DNA from: Candidatus Aquidulcis sp.
GTDB taxonomy: Bacteria; Chloroflexota; Anaerolineae; UBA4142
DNA: 64,000 nucleotides
NCBI GenBank assembly: GCA_020723345.1
Contig: DYJA01000012.1
Location: 1 to 64,000, forward strand
Direction: 5' to 3'
The position numbers and the translations under genes were made by a program. This document shows positions 43,852 to 51,629 of the stretch, piece by piece. Below the pieces are notes generated by a model. That model ran no database searches. It saw nothing but the letters and a program-made list of their open reading frames with translations, and was not told where the DNA came from. Numbering within the stretch: the stretch's first letter is position 1; each line of letters opens with the position of its first letter.

Positions 43852-45225
43852 ATGAGAGAACGCCGTCTATTTCTCGCGCTAATTGATTTGCTCCTCGTCA
43901 ACGCGGCAGTCGTCATCGCGTTTACGGTGTGGTCGCTGCGCAGCGACAAGGAATTGGGCGAACTGCTGACGACGCAGACGTACTGGTTTGGCGTCCTCTC
44001 GCTGTTGTGGTTCGGGTTCGAGTACCTCAGCGGCTTGTACGATCTGCGCGTCGTCGCGCAATTGCGCGCGACGGTACGCGCGCTCGCGCAAACATTCGCC
44101 CTCGTTCTCGTCGCGTATCTGGCGATCTTCTTTTCGCTGCCGACGGAATTACCGCGCGGCATCGTCCTTTATCACGGCATTGCCGCGATTGGATTGATCG
44201 CGCTGTGGCGCGCCGCGTACATTCGCGTCGCGCCGCACACGCCATTTCGTCGGCGCGCGGTCATCGTCGGCGCGGGGAATGCGGGGCGTGAAATCGCGCG
44301 GACGATTCGGACCCAGTTCCAGGCGCACTACGATCTCGTCGGATTTGTGGACGACGACGCGACCAAACGCGGCTGCGCGGTCGAAGGGTTGATCGTGCTG
44401 GGCACGCGCGCCGATTTGACGCGCGTGATCGAACAGCAGCGCGTCGCGGAAATTATTCTGGCGATCACGCGCGACGTCTCGGACGATTTGTTCCGCGCGC
44501 TGCTCGACGCGCAAGAATTGGGCATCGAGATCGTGCCGATGCCGATTTTGTTCGAACAGATCACCGGGCGCGTGCCGGTCGATCACATCGGCGATAGTTG
44601 GTACGTCGCGCTGCCGCTCAGTCGCGCGGCGGCAGGCGGTTTTGATCGCGTCGCCAAACGCGCGTTCGATGTCGCGTTCGCGTTGCTCGGCTTGATCGCA
44701 TTCGGGTTGCTCTTGCCTCTCATCGCGCTGGCGATCCGACTGGATTCAACGGGCGCGATCTTTTATTCGCAGACGCGCGTCGGGCAAGGCGGGCGAATCT
44801 TCACCGTGCGCAAACTGCGAACAATGGTGCGGGATGCGGAGCCGCATGGTCAAGCCGTGTGGGCGTCGCAGAACGATCCGCGCGTCACGCGCGTCGGAAA
44901 GATTCTGCGCCGCTTGCATTTGGACGAAGTACCGCAATTTTGGAATGTCTTGCGCGGCGAGATGAGCGTCGTCGGTCCGCGCCCGGAGCGACCGGAGATC
45001 GTCGCGCAGTTGGAAAAGCAAATTCCATTTTATCGCTTGCGCCACGCGGTCAAACCGGGGCTTGCCGGTTGGGCGATCGCGCACGCCGACAAGGTGTACA
45101 CCGTGGACGACGCGCGCCTGCGTGTGGAGTACGATTTGTATTACATCAAGCATCAATCGATCTGGCTCGATGTGTGGATTCTGTTCCGTGCAGTGTGGCA
45201 CGTGCTCGCATTCAAAGGGCGCTGA
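43852..45225 (+). CDS. polyprenyl phosphoglycosyl transferase (WcaJ/WbaP type)
   Basis: A 457-residue protein: four N-terminal membrane segments, a Rossmann-like domain ([16 protein letters not shown]), a membrane helix (about 275-295) and a C-terminal catalytic domain with VRKLRTM, the intact Asp-Glu pair in LDEVPQF and VGPRPERPE. It primes undecaprenyl phosphate with a hexose 1-phosphate. Third such enzyme in the cluster and complete. ATG 43852 is preferred over TTG two codons earlier. Confidence 0.92.
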   Translation: MRERRLFLALIDLLLVNAAVVIAFTVWSLRSDKELGELLTTQTYWFGVLSLLWFGFEYLSGLYDLRVVAQLRATVRALAQTFALVLVAYLAIFFSLPTELPRGIVLYHGIAAIGLIALWRAAYIRVAPHTPFRRRAVIVGAGNAGREIARTIRTQFQAHYDLVGFVDDDATKRGCAVEGLIVLGTRADLTRVIEQQRVAEIILAITRDVSDDLFRALLDAQELGIEIVPMPILFEQITGRVPVDHIGDSWYVALPLSRAAAGGFDRVAKRAFDVAFALLGLIAFGLLLPLIALAIRLDSTGAIFYSQTRVGQGGRIFTVRKLRTMVRDAEPHGQAVWASQNDPRVTRVGKILRRLHLDEVPQFWNVLRGEMSVVGPRPERPEIVAQLEKQIPFYRLRHAVKPGLAGWAIAHADKVYTVDDARLRVEYDLYYIKHQSIWLDVWILFRAVWHVLAFKGR

Positions 45226-45292
45226 TGGTGAATGGCGTATGGCGTATCGCGTATGGCGATACGCTATATGCCGCACGCGATTTGCTATTCGC
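45225..45292. repeat. atggcgt words at a gene junction
   Basis: Words atggcgt, atggcgt, atcgcgt, atggcga then opposed tatgccg and attcgcc. It is a partial hairpin filling the gap before the GGAG of the next gene. Confidence 0.75.
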
Positions 45293-45305
45293 CAAAGGAG
45301 TTGCA

Positions 45306-45614
45306 ATGTTGATCGTTCACGTTTTTGCGCGCGTCAAATCGGATCAGATCGAAGCGTTCAAAGCGGCGACTGCCGAGAACGCGCGTAACAGTATGCAGGA
45401 ACCTGGGATCGCACGGTTCGATGTCGTGCGGCAACAGGATGATCGCACGCGCTTTGTCCTGGTCGAAGTTTATCGCGATGCGAACGCGCCCGCGCAGCAC
45501 AAAGCGACAGCACACTACAAAAAGTGGCGCGATACAGTCGAACCGATGATGGCGGAACCGCGCACGAGCATCAAGTTCGACAATGTTTTTCCTGACGATT
45601 CGGGGTGGGGCTGA
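45306..45614 (+). CDS. antibiotic-biosynthesis-monooxygenase-fold protein, LsrG-like
   Basis: A 102-residue ferredoxin-like ABM-fold protein. Pattern matches LsrG-type phospho-DPD isomerases and quinol monooxygenases ([30 protein letters not shown], and a conserved C-terminal EPR). GGAG is 6 bases before the ATG. It is coupled as TGATG to the iron alcohol dehydrogenase, suggesting a two-gene unit for aldehyde or quinone handling placed inside a glycan cluster. Substrate unknown. Confidence 0.8.
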   Translation: MLIVHVFARVKSDQIEAFKAATAENARNSMQEPGIARFDVVRQQDDRTRFVLVEVYRDANAPAQHKATAHYKKWRDTVEPMMAEPRTSIKFDNVFPDDSGWG

Positions 45615-46768
45615 TGCGTTTTGAATTTGCTGCCGCGACGCGAATCATTTTTGGTGAGGGCGCGGTACATCAAGTCGCGCCGATTGCCGCCACTTTTGGC
45701 AAGCGCGCGTTGATCGTCGTCGATCAGCGCGTCGAGCGCGCGGCGACGCTCATCGCAGAGTTGAACGCGCAAGACATCGCGACGACCACGCTCGCCGTTT
45801 CGGGCGAGCCATCGGTTGAAACGATTTTGGTAGGCGTCGAACGCGCGCGCGCGTCAGCGTGCGATTTCGTCGTCGCGCTGGGCGGCGGCAGTGTGATCGA
45901 TACCGGCAAAGCGATTGTCGCGCTGCTGACGAATCCGGGCGATCCACACGATTATCTCGAAGTGGTGGGCAAAGGCAAAACGTTGACGCAACTCGCCGCG
46001 CCGCTGATCGCGATTCCCACGACGGCAGGCACTGGCGCGGAAGTGACGCGCAACGCGGTGCTGAGCGTACCGGAGAAGCGCGTTAAGGTGAGTTTGCGGA
46101 GCGCGTTGATGCTGCCGCGCGTGGCAGTCGTCGATCCCGAATTGACGTACTCCGTTCCCGCGGATGTGACTGCGAGCACCGGACTGGACGCGCTCACGCA
46201 ACTGATCGAACCGTACACTTGCAACGCGTCGAATCCGATGGTTGATGCGTTGTGCATCGAAGGCATTCCGCGCGTCGCGCGTTCGCTCTGGCGCGCCTAT
46301 CGCGACGGAAACGATGTAGAAGCGCGCGCCGATATGGCATTGGCGAGTTTGTTCGGGGGGATCGCGTTGGCGAACGCGAAATTAGGCGCGGTGCATGGCT
46401 TTGCCGGTGTGCTGGGCGGAATGTATGCCGCGCCGCACGGCGCGATTTGCGCGCGGCTCTTGCCATTCGCGATGGAGGCGAATATCCGCGCGTTGCGCGA
46501 ACGCGCGGCGGATTCTCCGCTGCTCGCGCGGTACGATCGCGTCGCGCAACTTGTCACCGGCGATGTCGTCGCTCGCGCAGACGAGGGCGTCGTGTGGTTG
46601 CGCGCATTGGGCGCGGAATTGCGGATCAAGCCCTTGTCGCATTTCGGAATCGCGCGCGCGGATTTTCCTAGCGTTGTCGCGCAGACGCAAAAGGCAAGCA
46701 GTATGCGGGGTAATCCGATTGCGTTGACGGAAGTGGAGTTGGGGCGAGTGCTTGAACAAGCGCTGTAG
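45614..46768 (+). CDS. iron-containing alcohol dehydrogenase
   Basis: A 384-residue group III dehydrogenase. NAD(P) loop ALGGGSVIDTGKAI (about 93-106), PTTAGTGAE, metal residues in GLDALTQLIEPY (Asp) and HGFAGVLGG..APHG (His). It shares length with maleylacetate reductases and lactaldehyde/butanol-type enzymes; substrate not assignable. It is translationally coupled to the LsrG-like gene. Confidence 0.88.
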   Translation: MRFEFAAATRIIFGEGAVHQVAPIAATFGKRALIVVDQRVERAATLIAELNAQDIATTTLAVSGEPSVETILVGVERARASACDFVVALGGGSVIDTGKAIVALLTNPGDPHDYLEVVGKGKTLTQLAAPLIAIPTTAGTGAEVTRNAVLSVPEKRVKVSLRSALMLPRVAVVDPELTYSVPADVTASTGLDALTQLIEPYTCNASNPMVDALCIEGIPRVARSLWRAYRDGNDVEARADMALASLFGGIALANAKLGAVHGFAGVLGGMYAAPHGAICARLLPFAMEANIRALRERAADSPLLARYDRVAQLVTGDVVARADEGVVWLRALGAELRIKPLSHFGIARADFPSVVAQTQKASSMRGNPIALTEVELGRVLEQAL

Positions 46769-46780
46769 ATCGATGACCGA

Positions 46781-47752
46781 ATGACAAATGACAAAATTGA
46801 TCTGTCAATCGTAATTGTCAGTTACAACGTGCGCGAGTTATTGGCGCGGTGTCTGGAGTCAGTAAACAGTGAACAGTTAACAGTGAACAGTAAAATTCTG
46901 GCGACTGGCGACTGGCGACTGGCGACTGAGATTTTCGTCGTGGACAACGCGTCGGGTGACGGCAGCGCGGCGATGGTGCGCGAAAAGTTTCCGCGCGCGC
47001 ATTTGATCGAGAACGCGGAGAATCGTGGCTTTGCGGCGGCGAACAATCAGGCATTCGCGCAAACGCGCGGGCGATACGTCCTGATGCTCAATCCCGATAC
47101 CGAAGTGCGCGCCGGCGCGCTCGAAACGCTGGTTGGATTTATGGACGCGCGTCCACGCGCGGGCGCGTGCGGCGGCAAACTTGTCTACGGCGACGGCGCG
47201 CTGCAACACTCCGCGTTCGCGTTTCCCTCGCTCGCGCAAATCTTCCTTGACTTTTTTCCGCTCAATTGGCGTCTGACTGATTCGCGCTTGAACGGTCGTT
47301 ATCCGCGTGAGTGGTACGCGCGCGGCGCGCCATTCCAAATCGATCATCCACTCGGCGCGGATTTCCTGGTGCGGCGCGAAGCGGCGGAGCAAGCGGGCTG
47401 GCTGGACGACAAATATTTTATTTACTGCGAAGAGATTGACTGGGCAATGCGAATCAAGCGCGCGGGCTGGCAAATTTGGTGCGTGCCGCAAGCCGAAATC
47501 GTGCATCACGAAGCGAGAAGTACCAGCCAGTTTCGCGACGCGATGTTCGTTGAGTTGTGGCGCGCGCGCAAGCGATTGTTTGATAAACATTATTCGCGCG
47601 CGTTTCGCTTCGCCGCGCGGCAAATCGTGCGCGCGGGATTGTGGAACGAAGCGCGTAAGGCGCGCGCGGCGGCGCGGGCGGGTGGGGTTACACAAGACGA
47701 AATAGAAAAGCGGCTGGGAGCGTACGAGCAGGTAAAGGGCATTTTTGTTTGA
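46781..47752 (+). CDS. GT2-family glycosyltransferase (rhamnosyltransferase-like)
   Basis: A 323-residue GT-A transferase: LSIVIVSYNVREL, VVDNASGDGS, MLNPDTEV, CEEIDWAMRI. The conserved first alpha-helix to beta-2 turn is split by about 23 residues (SVNSEQLTVNSK..GDWRLATE, residues 26-50) encoded by cagtgaa and gcgactg words. Removing them restores the normal LARCLES-EIFVVDNAS junction. It probably adds a deoxyhexose or other sugar. It is the last gene of the polysaccharide run. Confidence 0.87.
   Translation: MTNDKIDLSIVIVSYNVRELLARCLESVNSEQLTVNSKILATGDWRLATEIFVVDNASGDGSAAMVREKFPRAHLIENAENRGFAAANNQAFAQTRGRYVLMLNPDTEVRAGALETLVGFMDARPRAGACGGKLVYGDGALQHSAFAFPSLAQIFLDFFPLNWRLTDSRLNGRYPREWYARGAPFQIDHPLGADFLVRREAAEQAGWLDDKYFIYCEEIDWAMRIKRAGWQIWCVPQAEIVHHEARSTSQFRDAMFVELWRARKRLFDKHYSRAFRFAARQIVRAGLWNEARKARAAARAGGVTQDEIEKRLGAYEQVKGIFV
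46855..46928. repeat. two heptamer families inserted in a GT2 gene
   Basis: cagtgaa/cagttaa words (46859-46890) and then four exact gcgactg words (46900-46928), in frame, splitting a conserved glycosyltransferase core. Confidence 0.85.
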
Positions 47753-47764
47753 CAGGTTTTGGAG

Positions 47765-47770
47765 TATAAT
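47765..47770 (+). promoter_or_regulatory. -10 element upstream of the MNT-HEPN pair
   Basis: A perfect TATAAT about 60 bases before the nucleotidyltransferase start. A TTGACA lies only 10 bases upstream, too near to be its -35. The -35 is therefore unclear. Confidence 0.4.
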
Positions 47771-47829
47771 AGATTTGCTTGTGCAAGAGTCAGCGGCTTG
47801 TTGCATCACATAGATTAGGAGCAATCCAA

Positions 47830-48258
47830 ATGGCTCGGCTAATCTCTCCACGGAAACAGCGAACCGTATTACCCGCGCGCCGCAAATCGCAAAACGGCAA
47901 ACGCGCCATCCCCGCGATCACGCCGATTGGGAGCGACGCGCCCGTCAGCGAAACACTCCCAAGAGCGGTGCGTCGCATCGCGCGCGCGCTGCGTCCCCAG
48001 AAGATCATCCTCTTTGGTTCGTACGGCTATGGTAATCCCACACCCGACAGCGACGTGGATTTACTCGTCGTGATGCAGACGAACGCGTCGAGCGCGGATC
48101 GTTCATGGGCAGTTTCGCGGCTGTTGATTCCGCGTCCATTTCCAGTGGACATTCTGGTTCGGACACCGCGCGAGATAAGATACGCGCTCAACTCGCGCGA
48201 CTTTTTCATTCAAGAAATTGTTGCGCGAGGACAGGTGTTGTATGAACGAAGAACATGA
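47830..48258 (+). CDS. MNT-type minimal nucleotidyltransferase (antitoxin-like)
   Basis: A 142-residue protein. A basic N-terminus precedes the nucleotidyltransferase motif FGSYGYGNPTPDSDVDLLVV (about 60-79), with the GS and two metal Asp residues. Such MntA-like enzymes AMPylate and silence a partner HEPN ribonuclease. The HEPN gene follows with a 17-base overlap. AGGAG is 8 bases before the ATG. Confidence 0.88.
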   Translation: MARLISPRKQRTVLPARRKSQNGKRAIPAITPIGSDAPVSETLPRAVRRIARALRPQKIILFGSYGYGNPTPDSDVDLLVVMQTNASSADRSWAVSRLLIPRPFPVDILVRTPREIRYALNSRDFFIQEIVARGQVLYERRT

Positions 48259-48628
48259 TCCGCTGGCGTGGATCTCAATTGCGGAAGAAGATTTCGCGGT
48301 GGCGCAGTCCGCATTGCGGCGCAAAAAGCCGCTGACAGATATTGCCTCTTTTCACGCGCAACAGTGCGCCGAGAAATACTTGAAGGCAATGTTGGTTGCG
48401 CGTGGAAAGGTGTTTCCCAAAACGCACGATTTGATTATGTTGAACAATTTGTGCGCCCAAGCGGGAATCTTAGTCGGTATTGATCCCAAGCGACTCAACA
48501 CGTTATCCGATAACGCGGTGCGTTCGCGTTATCCTGGTGCGGCGCAAACATTGGACGAAGCACGCGACGCGCTGGAAATTGCCAAAGCCGTCCGCAAATT
48601 CGCGCGCAAGTTCTTGAACGTGAAATGA
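48242..48628 (+). CDS. HEPN-domain protein (toxin-like partner of MNT)
   Basis: A 128-residue all-helical HEPN protein (pattern SFHAQQCAEKYLKAML, KTHDLIML and RSRYPGA). The usual HEPN ribonuclease motif R-x4-6-H is not evident, so an RNase role is uncertain. The RYP variant is common in this subfamily. ATG overlaps the MNT gene; GAGGACA upstream. Confidence 0.86.
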   Translation: MNEEHDPLAWISIAEEDFAVAQSALRRKKPLTDIASFHAQQCAEKYLKAMLVARGKVFPKTHDLIMLNNLCAQAGILVGIDPKRLNTLSDNAVRSRYPGAAQTLDEARDALEIAKAVRKFARKFLNVK

Positions 48629-48643
48629 TCGATAGGAGACGAT

Positions 48644-48916
48644 ATGCCTCAAGCGATTGCCAGCCCCGATGATTTGGAACGTTTCGCGCGCGAACTCAAG
48701 CAATTCAACACGCAACTGCGCGACAGTATGGCGCGATTGAACGGACAGTTCGCCAATCTGGGCGATACATGGCGCGACCAAGAGCATCAGAAATTCGCGC
48801 AAGAGTACGAGCAAACGATGCGTGTGCTGGTGCGCTTTAATCAGATTGCTGACCAGCAAATTCCGTTCTTGCTGAAGAAAGCACAACGGATTCGCGATTA
48901 TCTGGCGCAGCGTTAA
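48644..48916 (+). CDS. WXG100/ESAT-6-like small secreted protein
   Basis: A 90-residue helical hairpin protein. The turn motif is W-R-D (43-45) rather than WxG, flanked by amphipathic helices, matching the WXG100 size and shape. WXG100 proteins are substrates or chaperones of type VII secretion and dimerise. AGGAG is 6 bases before the ATG. It starts a unidirectional run with an effector-like protein, a second small WXG-like protein, a membrane WD40 protein and an FtsK-type ATPase. Confidence 0.82.
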   Translation: MPQAIASPDDLERFARELKQFNTQLRDSMARLNGQFANLGDTWRDQEHQKFAQEYEQTMRVLVRFNQIADQQIPFLLKKAQRIRDYLAQR

Positions 48917-48926
48917 GGGAAGCAAG

Positions 48927-49931
48927 ATGAGTTCTTCTGCAAATGTACGGTCGGTTCAGGCGCTGGTTGCCCTTAAAGCCGCGCTAGGTCGTTTTGGTGG
49001 TGAGACTAGCGAGTCGTTGAGTTCTGCCGATCAAGAAATTCGCCAAGCGCAAGAGTGGCTAGCTGGGCGAGTGCAGTATTGGCAGAATGAGGTGAATCGC
49101 GCTCAACAAGCATTGCGGGCAGCGGAGGCGGCGTTGGCACACTGCAAAGCCTCGGGCTATCGCGATAAGGATGGCTATTACCATGAGCCAAGTTGCACTG
49201 CCGAACAAGCGGCTGTCAGTCGGGCGAAAGCGTACCTTGCTGTAGCGGAGGCAGAACTCCGTAACGCAGTGCAATGGACGCAGCGCGTGAACCAAGCCGC
49301 TGCGGAATATCGTCAACAAGCGCAGCGTTTGGTAGCGATGCTAAACAACGATCTCGCAAAAGCCACGGCACTCTTGGAACGCAAGATTGGAGATTTGAAT
49401 GCATACTTGGCAACCGGTACTCCATCCTCTTCCACGGTGCAGGGGGGTACGCTAGTCAATGATGTTTTGATGGCTGCGGCTACTATGTGTGGTGTAACAG
49501 CATCTAAGGTAGCTTATGCACCTCTTGATGCTAGTACCAGCGGTCACTATGACAAAGAAACAGGTGTGCTTGAGCTCAGTGACAAATACCGGAATGTAAA
49601 CGAGCCATTGCTGTTGTCACCTATTCTGGCACATGAAGCAGTTCATTCGCGATACAAGAGTGATGATCCCCATGATGAACGCTCACTGAAAAAATATGTG
49701 GATGAGGAAATAGAAGCATACCGTGCTCAACTAGAGGCGTGGCAATTAGTAAAGGAAGATTTTAACCGCCGGTATCCCCCAGCGAGAAGGAGCAAATTGC
49801 TTAATGAGGAAGAGCGTAATTTGCTTTCTGAGCATTTGCAATTAGAGAGCAAAATTGCAGGCAAGAATGGGTGGTCCAAATTTCGCAAGGAACGAGAAGT
49901 GCACTACCGTGAAATAATGCGTGCGAAGTAG
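48927..49931 (+). CDS. candidate type VII effector: coiled-coil domain plus HEXXH zincin
   Basis: A 334-residue protein with two parts. Residues 1-165 are long amphipathic helices with a Cys pair (Cys73, Cys90) around GYYHEPSC, resembling the helical N-terminal delivery domains of type VII or polymorphic toxins. A Ser/Thr/Gly linker follows (163-175). The C-terminal half carries HEAVH (236-240), a zinc metallopeptidase motif, with candidate third-ligand Glu residues in DEEIEAY (259-265). No signal peptide or membrane segment is present. Composition drops in GC after about 49340. Function as a secreted peptidase effector is inferred; an intracellular peptidase is the alternative. No immunity gene is evident. 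Confidence 0.72.
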   Translation: MSSSANVRSVQALVALKAALGRFGGETSESLSSADQEIRQAQEWLAGRVQYWQNEVNRAQQALRAAEAALAHCKASGYRDKDGYYHEPSCTAEQAAVSRAKAYLAVAEAELRNAVQWTQRVNQAAAEYRQQAQRLVAMLNNDLAKATALLERKIGDLNAYLATGTPSSSTVQGGTLVNDVLMAAATMCGVTASKVAYAPLDASTSGHYDKETGVLELSDKYRNVNEPLLLSPILAHEAVHSRYKSDDPHDERSLKKYVDEEIEAYRAQLEAWQLVKEDFNRRYPPARRSKLLNEEERNLLSEHLQLESKIAGKNGWSKFRKEREVHYREIMRAK

Positions 49932-49997
49932 CAATTGCCTTGATTAGTTTTGAGCCAGATGACCGATTCATATCACGACAGATACGGGGAGGAAATT

Positions 49998-50213
49998 ATG
50001 GCTAGTTTGAACGTGTCAGTGTCCCAGGTCCATGCGGCATTGAGCCGACTCCACCAGCGGTGGGAAGATGCCCAATCTCAATGGAGTGACAGCGTTCAGA
50101 GATGCTTCGAGAAAACCTATTTGATGCCACTGGAAGACCAAGTAATGGTTGCCCAACGCGAAATGGAACGAGTAGCGCAACTGATTGAACAAGCGCGTCA
50201 AAGCGTCAAGTAG
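49998..50213 (+). CDS. short WXG-like secreted protein
   Basis: A 71-residue helical protein starting at an ATG preceded by a strong GGAGGAAATT. In-frame ATGs 13 and 16 codons upstream (49959, 49950) lack such a site. It has W-S-D (29-31) between two helices and a conserved-looking FEKTYLMPLE segment, like ESX partner proteins. It may pair with the 90-residue WXG100 protein or guide the effector (inference). Confidence 0.7.
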   Translation: MASLNVSVSQVHAALSRLHQRWEDAQSQWSDSVQRCFEKTYLMPLEDQVMVAQREMERVAQLIEQARQSVK

Positions 50214-50231
50214 TCCAAGGATATTTTCGCT

Positions 50232-51617
50232 ATGTCTGATCCCGATCCCATCCAACAAGAACGTACCATCCTACGCGCCTTTCGAGAAGCGAGTATTCGC
50301 CGTGCGACCAATGAAGCCGAAGCCACGAAAGAGCAAAAATCAAAAACGGAAGCCACTCTGGCTTATCATCGCCAAGCGCGTGAACGCGCCAATGGACTAA
50401 TGAAAGACGCCCAGAACGCATGGGAATCTGCTGTTACTTCATTGTCTCGCGCCCGACTGCAGGGAATGCTTGATCCCCAAATTGAACATCAACCTTTAGC
50501 GGATGATTCCCAGGCAGATCCCGTTGTCGAATTCCAGAAAAGTGTGGTCGCTGTTCAGAATGCGTCCCAAGCAATTAATAATTCTGTTCTTGCCTTAATC
50601 GCACGGCGGTCTTCGGTATTGTCCCTTTCAGTCTTCGTTCTGATTCTTCTGCTGGTTTGTGGATTTGTTAGTGTGGGCATCTTTATCGCCGGCATTCAGC
50701 CCTGTGGTTGGGTTGATACTATGCTTGACTATCGGAGCGGTTGTGTTCGTACCTTCAAGGCAGACACAGGTGGGAGGATTGCTTTTTCTGCCGATGGGAA
50801 ATTACTTGCTTCAAGCAATGGCGGGAACACGGTAAACTTGTGGGATGTTCGGAATGGAATACAAGTCGCTTCTCTAACTCCACAGTCATATGTTTCGGTT
50901 CAGAGTCTTGCTTTCTCGCCTGATGGTAAACTCTTGGCAACGGGAAACTTGGATGGGACAGTGAAGTTATGGGATGTCACCACCAAAAAAGAGCAACGTA
51001 CATTGACGTCCAATAGCAAATCTGTGCATGGTGTGGCACTGTCTTCTGACAACAAAATCCTAGCATCGTGGGGTGGTGAAGGTTATATTACTGTATGGGA
51101 TGTTTCAGCAGGGCGACAATTGGCCTTCGTGAATCTTGGTACGTTGACGGTCTATAGCTTTGCGCTCTCTCCTGATGGTAAGATGCTTGTTGCTGGGATT
51201 GCAGATGGCGCTATCAGATTGTGGGATGCTAACAATGGCAAAGAAAGTGGAACTCTGAAGGGGCATACTGATGCTGTGCAGAGCGTTGTTTTTTCACCTA
51301 ACGGCAAATTTATTGCGTCTGGAAGTCAAGATGCAACGGTGAAATTGTGGGATACAGGTAACAGGCAACAAATTCAATCACTCGACGAGGTGGATAAGCC
51401 AATTTCCTACGTCATCTTTACCTCTGATGGAAAAAGCCTACTCGCTGGAGGTGCAGATGGCACGGTGAAAAAGTGGAGTTGTACTACTTGGGGAGAAGTA
51501 GCTACTTGGAAGGTCAATCCGGCACTGATGAACCGTACCCTGGCTTTTTACACTAGTGAGAGTTTCATAGCGGTCGCGAGTGTCGATGGCACAGTGACAG
51601 TTTGGAAACCCAAGTGA
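50232..51617 (+). CDS. membrane-anchored seven-bladed WD40 protein of the type VII-like locus
   Basis: A 461-residue protein. Residues 1-125 are charged and helical (coiled coil likely), one membrane segment spans about 130-154, and residues 175-461 form seven WD40 blades (each with S.DGK.LA and LWD-type ends), a complete beta-propeller. By the positive-inside rule the propeller is probably outside. It may be the membrane partner that links the soluble ATPase to secretion, a role played by different proteins in known systems (inference). Composition is AT-richer than the flanking chromosome. Confidence 0.78.
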   Translation: MSDPDPIQQERTILRAFREASIRRATNEAEATKEQKSKTEATLAYHRQARERANGLMKDAQNAWESAVTSLSRARLQGMLDPQIEHQPLADDSQADPVVEFQKSVVAVQNASQAINNSVLALIARRSSVLSLSVFVLILLLVCGFVSVGIFIAGIQPCGWVDTMLDYRSGCVRTFKADTGGRIAFSADGKLLASSNGGNTVNLWDVRNGIQVASLTPQSYVSVQSLAFSPDGKLLATGNLDGTVKLWDVTTKKEQRTLTSNSKSVHGVALSSDNKILASWGGEGYITVWDVSAGRQLAFVNLGTLTVYSFALSPDGKMLVAGIADGAIRLWDANNGKESGTLKGHTDAVQSVVFSPNGKFIASGSQDATVKLWDTGNRQQIQSLDEVDKPISYVIFTSDGKSLLAGGADGTVKKWSCTTWGEVATWKVNPALMNRTLAFYTSESFIAVASVDGTVTVWKPK

Positions 51618-51629
51618 TGTGAGGTGCTC

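Noticed and set aside
45306..45614. Naming the ABM-fold gene lsrG.
   Set aside because: Similarity is good over a short protein, but no other lsr genes are present and the fold has many roles.
47751..47770. TTGACA followed by TATAAT as a promoter for the MNT gene.
   Set aside because: Only 10 bases separate the boxes; 16-18 are needed. Only the -10 is kept as a weak call.
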